DNA from: Rhynchosporium graminicola
Lineage: Eukaryota; Ascomycota; Leotiomycetes; Helotiales; Ploettnerulaceae
NCBI GenBank assembly: GCA_900074885.1
Contig: FJUW01000051.1
Span: 487,177 to 551,176 of the forward strand
Direction of reading: 5' to 3'
DNA length: 64,000 nucleotides
Every line of letters starts with the position of its first letter. The first letter of the stretch is position 1. Position numbers and translations under genes: made by a program. Shown here piece after piece: positions 56,990 to 64,000 of this stretch. Below the pieces are notes generated by a model. The model was not told where the DNA came from, did no database searches, and saw only the letters and a list, made by a program, of their open reading frames with translations.

Positions 56990-57300
56990 AATAATATCTC
57001 ACTTAGAAAGCTCGATTCGGACGTATAACTTAAGACCTTTTCACTAAGTTATCTCTATCTTAGATTTGCACTTCGGAATATAATAAATAGTTAGTACTTA
57101 CCTTTTCAACTCCTGATTCGATAGTTAGGCTTTCGAAATAGCTAAGATTCCAGAGATCTCTCAGACAGCTAGGAATTTAGATATAATTTAGCTCAGAAGT
57201 ATATAACGTTCCTGGTTCTGACTAGTACGCGGTATACAGGCTCGTCGGTTAGTATTAGCTATAAAGTAAAGTAAATAAGAAGTTCAGTTCTCAATTAGAA
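56990..57300 (+). pseudogene. Gag N-terminus relic (element H2)
   Basis: Readable pieces STGDSLK-YLT, RFGRIT-DLFTKLSLS and LRQLGI parallel the gag start of H1 (RDSLI-YLT). Stops are frequent. The frame fades near 57300, where composition changes. Confidence 0.5.
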
Positions 57301-57660
57301 TTAAGATATTATAAGCAGGTATTAATTACTATATGAATTTGAGCACGGAGCTCCTATATGAAGGCAGAAGTACTAGTCTTATATAGAACCTTAGTTCCCC
57401 TATGCTAGCTATATAAGACATCTTGCAGAGCGTGCAAGCCCGTAAGACCGTCTAGCAGTCTAGTATATCACGTGATACTAGATAACCTACAGCTATAATA
57501 TTATTATTACTATAATATAAGTAGGCGTATAGTACTATCAGTATTCTAGTACCAGGACGGTTTTAGTACCAAGAACTATACTAGTTCGTAATACTATTCC
57601 CCTTCTGTCTTAGCGTGTCCCTACGCTTAAGTACGTCTAAGGAAATATCGACGACTACTT
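57301..57660. other. Less mutated segment of unknown origin
   Basis: This stretch keeps CA, TG and CACGTGA and has no open frame. It resembles non-coding LTR-type sequence but I find no partner copy and no flanking duplication. Confidence 0.4.
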
Positions 57661-58164
57661 ACAGCTATCTCCTTCTTTTATTATACCCCCTGAACACTTA
57701 ACGAAATAAGTCGATTATATTATACTCAGAAGATAAATAGAACTAAGTAGTAGAATTATAGTACTATATACTAGATATAAGAAAGCGGAATATAAAGAGT
57801 ATATATCGTCTCGCGACCTTAAATTAACCTAATATAATTATTACGCTCGATTAAATAAAATATACGATATTCAAGTTATTAATTATATACTCTTAATACG
57901 GGACTAGGAATCCTTAGATTCTTAGATTAAGAAACTCGATATAGAGAAAGATAAAGCTATAGCTAAGATTCTTTATCTGAAGAAATAGAAACGTTTCTTA
58001 TATAAAAGGTAGTAAAAGATAATTACTACTAGTTTAAATTCAATAGCTAAGCTCGATACTCTTAAAGCTTTAGAGAAAGAAGAAAAAGAGAAATAGGAAA
58101 GGGAGAGAGTACCTAAAGATACTAAGTTAGCGGGCGCGGAACTCTCTAGTTCCGACGTCCCTAT
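57661..58164 (+). pseudogene. Coiled-coil protein relic of unknown family
   Basis: A plus frame with stops reads RYKKAEYKEYISSRDLKL, YYARLNKIYDIQVINYILLI, then a highly charged helix with DKAIAKILYLKK-KRFLYKR and ALEKEEKEK-ERERVPKDTK. Heptad-like spacing suggests a coiled coil. Similar Lys/Arg/Glu helical tails occur in many fungal proteins; I cannot name the family. It is cut by C2 at 58165. Whether it belongs to H2 gag or to another layer is open. Confidence 0.45.
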
Positions 58165-58399
58165 TATGACGACTGGTCAGGTTTGGAGGTCTCTCCCTAT
58201 TGGTGGAAACACTTACTGCTAAGCGAGATTACACGAGTAGAGTTTAGGGGCCCCTTTTCATATATATACTTCTATTCTCTCTCTACTTCTTCACTCCTTA
58301 GTTATAGATTCTCAAGTGATTCTTACTACTTCATATTCATAGCAATATAAGGTCTTATTACTCAGGTAGTTTTAAGACCTTTCTAGAGTAAGCGTCACA
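58165..58399 (+). repeat. 5' LTR of C2
   Basis: 235 bp, TATGACGACTGG...AGCGTCACA. Contains the AGGGGCCCCT palindrome in its middle. Confidence 0.93.
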
Positions 58400-58539
58400 T
58401 TATCTATAACTCTTTTACCTACGTCTAGGAAGATAGTAAATATCTACTTATATTATACCTCTATACCTAGAGCTACTAAACGCAAGAGACTACGCTATAT
58501 AGAGAAGGCCTATACCAAGTATAAACTTAAAGAATAATA

Positions 58540-59960
58540 CCTAAACCGAAGTAACCTAAGTCCGATAAATCGATTACTAGTTCTCCGACTCCCTCTACCT
58601 CCTATTCTTCGGCGACTCGTAATACTCGCTATAACCTACCTCTCTCTATAGTAGAGAGTACTTACGACGACGCCTCGTCCGAGTTAAGCTCCCTAACTCC
58701 TACTATAATCAACGAACTCACTAAGTCGCTAAACCTCCCCGATAATACCCCTATACTAATAGTAACTATAAGTAACTTATAGGAAGACCGCGCTCACTAG
58801 CTATAAGAAGCAGAAAGGAAGCTCGCGGAGAAGAGATAATTAAACGCCGACCTATCTATAGAACTACGCTAGTTACGGGACGAGTTCCTAGAACTACGCT
58901 AGTTAACTACCTAGCGCTCTACTAAGTCTATATCGTTTAATAACGTTTAATCGCGTATAATACTACTACTATTAATTAAAGAAGATAACGCTACTCCTAC
59001 GCCTAATAATCGTCGTCGAGAACAATCTACCGGAGGAATATTATCAATATTATACGCTACGCGTATAGAGAAGATACCGAACCTTCTAAATAAGCTCTCT
59101 AATAGAATTAACTACTCTCTAAAACTCTAGGAAATATAGATACGTAACGCCCTCTAGCGCTACTCTAGCTACTTTATTAACGAAGATCACCGTAAAGATT
59201 AGTTACTTAACTGAATAGAAGGAATAGCTAGAACTTACCTAGAACTCTCGTTCTTAGAACTAGAATACAACAAAGAAAGTAGTATAATCGATTCACTTAA
59301 TATAATTACTTAACTTATCTTCTTCTTATCTAATCTATATAACTAATAAACTATAAGAGCTAGCTACTCCGCGCTAAAGATAGATTATAAGCAGACCTTC
59401 TGGATATTCTACTACGAGTTTCGCACGCTAGCTCGTAAAGCTAGAGTAAATAATTAATTAACTCTGAAAATAGACTTATAGGAGAAGCTACCTATATAGC
59501 TACGGAAACAGCTCTTCTAATAGTACCGAACGTTAAGGATACTAAAAGAATACGTTAAGGCTATATAAGCTGAAGACTAAGGTCAATTTATTAAAAAGAC
59601 CTACTATTCCGAATCTTCGGCTAAGGCTAGCGCGACTCGGGAACGCCCTATAAATACCTCCTCCTAGCGCCGTAGTACTAACTCCTCTTCTTATCCGCAA
59701 ATTAGTCTTCTTACGCCCGAGAATACTAGTACAACTAGTAAATAAGTACTATACTCTGCACGAAACGATACGCCTCGTATATAATCGCTAGCGAATACTC
59801 CTTATCACTTTACGCTTACCTTATACCTATACTTATTATCAGCTCGACCTAACACTCCGTATCGAATTAACGTAATTAACGCTAATAATAACGTTAACAG
59901 TAAGCTAGAAGAAACGTACGACGACGCCTAAGAGTATATTAAACTACTAGTAAAAGACTA
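58540..59960 (+). pseudogene. Gypsy gag relic (element C2)
   Basis: The plus frame contains SLTPTIINELTKSLNLPDN (near 58690), a helical region with EDRAH, ERKLAEKR and RDEFLELR, then RIEKIPNLLNKLSNRINYSL (near 59065), a capsid-like block with RTYLELSFLELEYNKESS and WIFYYEFRTLARKARV (near 59400), and RERPINTSS before a linker. Stops replace Trp and Gln. The same protein is encoded by C1 (about 30550-29150, minus). Confidence 0.75.
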
Positions 59961-60059
59961 CGCTTAAGGAAAGACTCCTTCCTAAGTAGTATATAAGATA
60001 TATAATATCTTAACCTTACGAAGCTTCTTAGTAGTTAATCGTTTACTACACGTGCTACT

Positions 60060-63000
60060 CTTACTAAGAATAAACTCTCGTATAAGCTACCCGCACTTCT
60101 CGATTCTAGAGCTAATAAATATTATTTTATTAATCGTTCTTTTCTTAAATCCATTTCCTCCTTCTTAAAACCTTTAATTCACCCTCTACTAAACGTAATT
60201 CCTATTAAAAGCTTTAATAGCGTTAATAGTAGTACTATCAGTTACTATACGACGCTTAATTTAATAATAGATTATCGCGTTCAGGTATTTACCCCCTTTC
60301 TTATTACTACTCTCGGAAACTATAATATTATACTCGGAAGAACCTGGCTTTCGGAATATTAAGTACTCCTAGATGCCTCTAAACGATAGATCATTTAGCT
60401 ACTATATACTCCTCCTAGTAACATTTATAGCTCTCCGATCGAGATCAAGGACTTACGTAAACACTATACCTACTAGCGCTACTAACACGATGCTAACGAA
60501 CGAAACGAACGCCTTGATTAGTTCTAGGAAGCGTACGAGGAATAGCGAAGTATAGCTAACTTTCCTATTAATATTCGAGCTATTATTAACTCTATCTCTA
60601 TTATTAAACGACTATTACTAGCTCGGAAGCGTATTTCTAGGGAGACTTATAGCTATAAAAACATCTAAAACTCTCCTCTAGAGAGTATTCCATAAGTAAC
60701 TAACTCTCTATTACTACCGCCGATCAGTTAGGACTATTTCTCCAGCGTTTATACTACTTATTATAGAAACGACGAGCCTAAGTACTTATTACCTGAAGAA
60801 TAAGAACAAAGTAGTAAAGAGAAGTCTTTATACTCTAGAGAAGCTACTAATATACAGCCGAAGTATATACGATTCAGCGACGTTATTACCTATATCCCGC
60901 GTGAATCTCTACTTTAACTTAAATTAGAAGTCTCTACGTTAAAGACCTACGTATAAGACTACGCCCGTGTAATTCATATTATAGACTAATAGTTACTCGG
61001 AATACCGTCTCGCGACTTAATAGAAGCTACTTAAAGTATAAAAATAGCTACTACGACATTTCGGAAGCGATAAAGATCACCTCGTATACTCAGACCTCTT
61101 CTAGAGCCTCTTACGCTAGAGATTTACACGATTAGCGGCCTAGCCTTCTATCTCTTATATAAACGCTAGAAGTCTTCTAACGATAAGATCTTCTCTACTA
61201 CCTTTCACGAGATAGATAAGCTTCTTAATAACCGAATAACAGTTTAGTAACGTAATACTACTATCGTATCTTTAACTATCGACCTTACGGAACGTCGCAA
61301 AACCGCTTAGCAATTTACTATTAGCTTAAGCGAATTAGATTCAGAACTACAGATCCCTCACGAGTATAGCTAGTAGGTATACGTCTTTTCTAAGGAAGCT
61401 AGCGATATTCTCCCTCCTTATCGCTCATACGATTACCGAATTAAGCTTAAGGAAGGGGCCGAGAAGAACCTTAAATACTCCCCCTTATATAAGATATTAG
61501 CTAAAGAACTTAAAGTCGTTAAGGCGTATATTACTAATAACTTAGCTAAAGGTTTTATCGAACCTTCTCAAGTACTATACGCTATACTTATTCTTTTCGT
61601 TAAGAAAGCTAATAGAAGTCTAAGATTCTATATCGACTTTCGCGCACTTAATAACCTCACGAGGAAGGATTAATATCTACTGCTATTAATCGATAAAACG
61701 CTAGCTAGAATCTCTACTACTAAGATATTCACTAAACTAGATATTCGCTAGGCGTTCTACCGAATTCGAATAGACCTAGTCTCTAAAGAGTATACGACCT
61801 TCCGGACCTGTTATAGTATATATAAGTGCAAGGTACTCCCTTTCGGTCTGACTAACGGCCCTGCGACGTACTAGCGATATATGAATAATATCTTATTCGA
61901 CTACTTAGACGACTTCTATATAGTATACCTAGACGATATTCTGATCTACTCTAACGACCTACTATAGTATCAATTACACATATATAAGGTACTACAACGA
62001 TTACAAGACGCTAGATTATAAGCTGACCTTAAGAAGTATGAATTTAACGTTACTCGCACTAAATACCTTAGATTTATTATCTCTACTTCTAGGATCGAGG
62101 TAGACCCTAAGAAAGTTGATATTATATAATCTTAGAATTACCTGACTATAGTTAAGGGCGTATAATTATTCTTAGGCTTTTATAACTTCTACCGACGATT
62201 TATTAAGGACTACAGAATTATCGCAAAACCTCTTATATAACTCACTAAAAACAATATATTATTTCGGTTCGCTAGAGAGTATAAAGATACCTTTAATCAC
62301 TTAAAGTACGCTCTCACTTCGGCACTACTCCTCCACTACTATCAGTAATATCTACCTTATATGATCGAAACAGACACTAGTGATAGAGTAATAGCAAGTG
62401 TACTATCGCAATAGCACGATAAAGACTAGTTCCTAGTAGCTTACTTCTCTAAGACTATACTACTTGCCGAGCTTAATTATACTATTTACGATAAGGAAAT
62501 ACTCGTAATTATACGATCTTTTAGTAACTAGAGATCTGAGCTCGTAGGCGTACTATATTAGATCCGCGTCGTTACTAATCATAAAGCTCTTAAGTACTTT
62601 ATAACCTCTAAATAGCTAAATATACGATAAGCCCGATAAGCTAAGCTACTCGCAGATTATAACTTTATAATTACTTATTAACCTAAGAAGTATAATCTAC
62701 TTACTAATACTCTCTCTCGCAGAACAGATAAATTAGATAACTAGAATAACGCTAAAAGAACCTAGCGTTTATAGTAGCTACTACGCGAAGACTAAATCGA
62801 TCTAGTACTACTTATAAGTAACCTCCGGAATAGCTCCGACTCTATAGATAACTTTAAGCTTATTAACGCCTTAGAAGTCGCCGACCTATCGCTAGTCTTT
62901 TCTATAGTATAGTAAGTACTTAACGCTAATCGCACTACGCTATTACTCTAAGCTTTACAGAAATAAGCTCTCTCTACTACTCCTAGAAAACTAACTATAG

Positions 63001-64000
63001 AAAAAGATCTTCTACTCTATAAAGGAAGACTAATCGTACCTAACGTCTCATACTTTCGCACGCTACTTATACGCGAAGTACACGACCGATTAGAGACTAC
63101 CTATCTAAGTGCAAAGAAGACCTTATAACTACTAGTATTATAATACTAGTAGTACGGAATCGCTTCAACTATTAACTAGTACTACTATAACTATTATACT
63201 TACCGACGAATTCAAGTGCCGCGTAATAAGAAACCGGGCCTCCTCTAACCTCTGCCCGTACTATTACGTCCATAAGAGCATATTATAATCGACTACTATA
63301 GCTTTAACCGCGATAAATATAGCTACGATAACGTTCTTATATTTATCGACCGTTTTAGCAAACAAGTAATTAGTATTCCATACCGAAAGACCTCCGATAC
63401 GCGCGACCTTATAAAGCTTTACTTATACCACGTATACTACTATTTCGGAGCTCTATTAATAATTACCTCTAATAGAGGACCTTAATTCGTTTCCCGTTTT
63501 TAGACTATAGTTATCATAATTCTCGGCACTAAAAGATAGCTTTCTATAGCAGATTACCTGTAAACAAATAGCTAAATAGAGATCTATAACTAATATCTCT
63601 AACGCAGATTACGACCTTTTATCTCTTACTATTAAGACGACTAGTCGGAATTCTTACTTATTATAGACTACGCCTAGATAACTCTCCCTTACGAATCCCT
63701 TAGAAGTCTCTTACCCTTTAAAGTTATTCATAGATATATACCCCGCGTTAATTAGAATTAGAAAGACTTACCTAACTCTACTACGCCTACTGATAAGTTA
63801 AATACTTAGTAAGCTCTAGATTACGCTAATCGCCTACGCGATACCTAGACTACCGCTTAATCTAGCCTCTAACGTGTATAAGCTAAGATATCCTAATCCT
63901 ATAATCGCTCACGCTATAAAGTCGACTTTACTACAGACGACCTTATCTAGCTAGATATACGCTACTTTACGAGTACTCGACCTAGCAAAAAACTCGACTT
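60060..64000 (+). pseudogene. Gypsy protease-RT-RNase H-integrase relic (element C2)
   Basis: Protease begins LPALLDSRANKYYFINR (60090; DSGA as DSRA) and includes NYNIILGRTWLSEY (60325). RT motifs are KGFIEPSQVLYAILI (61550), FVKKANRSLRFYIDF (61598), FTKLDIR (61730) and the active site YLDDILIY with both Asp intact (61926). SFLGFYNFYRRFIKDY connects to RNase H with ETDTSD (62368) and YTIYDKEILVII. Integrase follows: zinc-finger region near 63050-63200, core IIIDYYSFNRDKYSYDNVLIFIDRFSK read in parts from 63280, and TSNRGP-FVS near 63470. The frame runs off at 64000. Stops throughout, fewer than in K, B or D. Confidence 0.85.

Larger units (their letters stand above)
56735..58164 (+). mobile_element. 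Gypsy element H2 (5' part, cut by C2)
   Basis: Starts TGTGACGG at 56735 inside F RNase H. Bases 56864-57190 align with 11636-11870 of H1, covering the LTR end and gag start. It is cut at 58165 by C2; the remainder lies beyond the window. The middle part (57310-57650) is unlike the rest and may be a further insertion. Confidence 0.7.
58165..64000 (+). mobile_element. Ty3/Gypsy element C2 (runs off the window)
   Basis: The 5' LTR (58165-58399) is the reverse complement of the C1 LTRs, 235 bp. The internal region matches C1 in plus orientation through integrase. The 3' LTR lies beyond 64000. C2 is somewhat less damaged than C1 in RT. Confidence 0.93.

Noticed and set aside
3900..64000. A centromere
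   Set aside because: AT-rich nested retroelements fit a centromere or any other heterochromatic island; nothing in the sequence decides it without CenH3 data.
1..64000. tRNA, rRNA or telomere repeats
   Set aside because: I saw no tRNA cloverleaf, rRNA signature or TTAGGG array; the tRNA-like motifs are primer sites of Copia elements.

Overview
The window looks like a gene-poor border region of a filamentous ascomycete (Pezizomycotina) genome. The evidence is a small fungal-style intron (GTATGT donor, CTGAC branch site, CAG acceptor), fungal Ty3/Gypsy, Ty1/Copia and Tc1/mariner families, and a repeat-induced point mutation (RIP) signature. CpA and TpG are nearly absent from most of positions 3900-64000, while CpG is kept. 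TAG and TAA replace Trp and Gln codons in almost every frame.

Positions 1-2520 are ordinary, unmutated DNA. The one gene I can support well is a two-exon gene for a small secreted cysteine-rich protein at 2198-2512 (+), an effector-like candidate about 1.4 kb from the mutated block. Two weaker coding traces, 30-398 (+) and 582-788 (-), converge tail to tail near the left edge. Positions 2513-3900 are a transition zone.

From about 3900 to the end the window is one nest of retroelements inserted into one another. A Tc1/mariner relic (M, 3940-4560) was hit by a Copia element (L, -). L was split by a Gypsy element (K, +, from 5785), K by a second Gypsy (H1, +, from 11444), and H1 by a Copia element (F, +, from 18993). 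F was hit four times: by a Gypsy of the opposite strand (B, 20664-47073), by a 125-bp solo LTR (48237-48361), by a Copia (G, -, 49495-55504) and by an H-family Gypsy (H2, from 56735). B carries three complete elements: Gypsy C1 (-, 24364-30927), chromodomain Gypsy D (+, 32725-40196, which holds a solo F-type LTR) and Copia E (-, 40434-46003). K carries a non-autonomous relative of B (B', 6884-8991). H1 carries a non-autonomous gag-only element (I, 15587-17694) that holds a 593-bp miniature LTR element (J). H2 was hit by a second C-family Gypsy (C2, +, from 58165) that runs off the window. M, L, K, H1, F, H2 and C2 are incomplete here.

Nine insertions have perfect 5-bp target-site duplications: agtac, cccgg, actag, tctat, cggat, aaagc, cttat, aaagg and ctatt. 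Removing inserts B, solo J and G restores the F reading frame; removing the solo F LTR restores an antisense frame in D. No transposon here encodes a complete protein. The items most worth follow-up are the secreted-protein gene, a minus-strand open frame between pol and the 3' LTR of element D, a covarying hairpin in the J LTR, a half-tRNA primer site shared by Copia E and G, and the fact that mutation load follows element family rather than insertion age.
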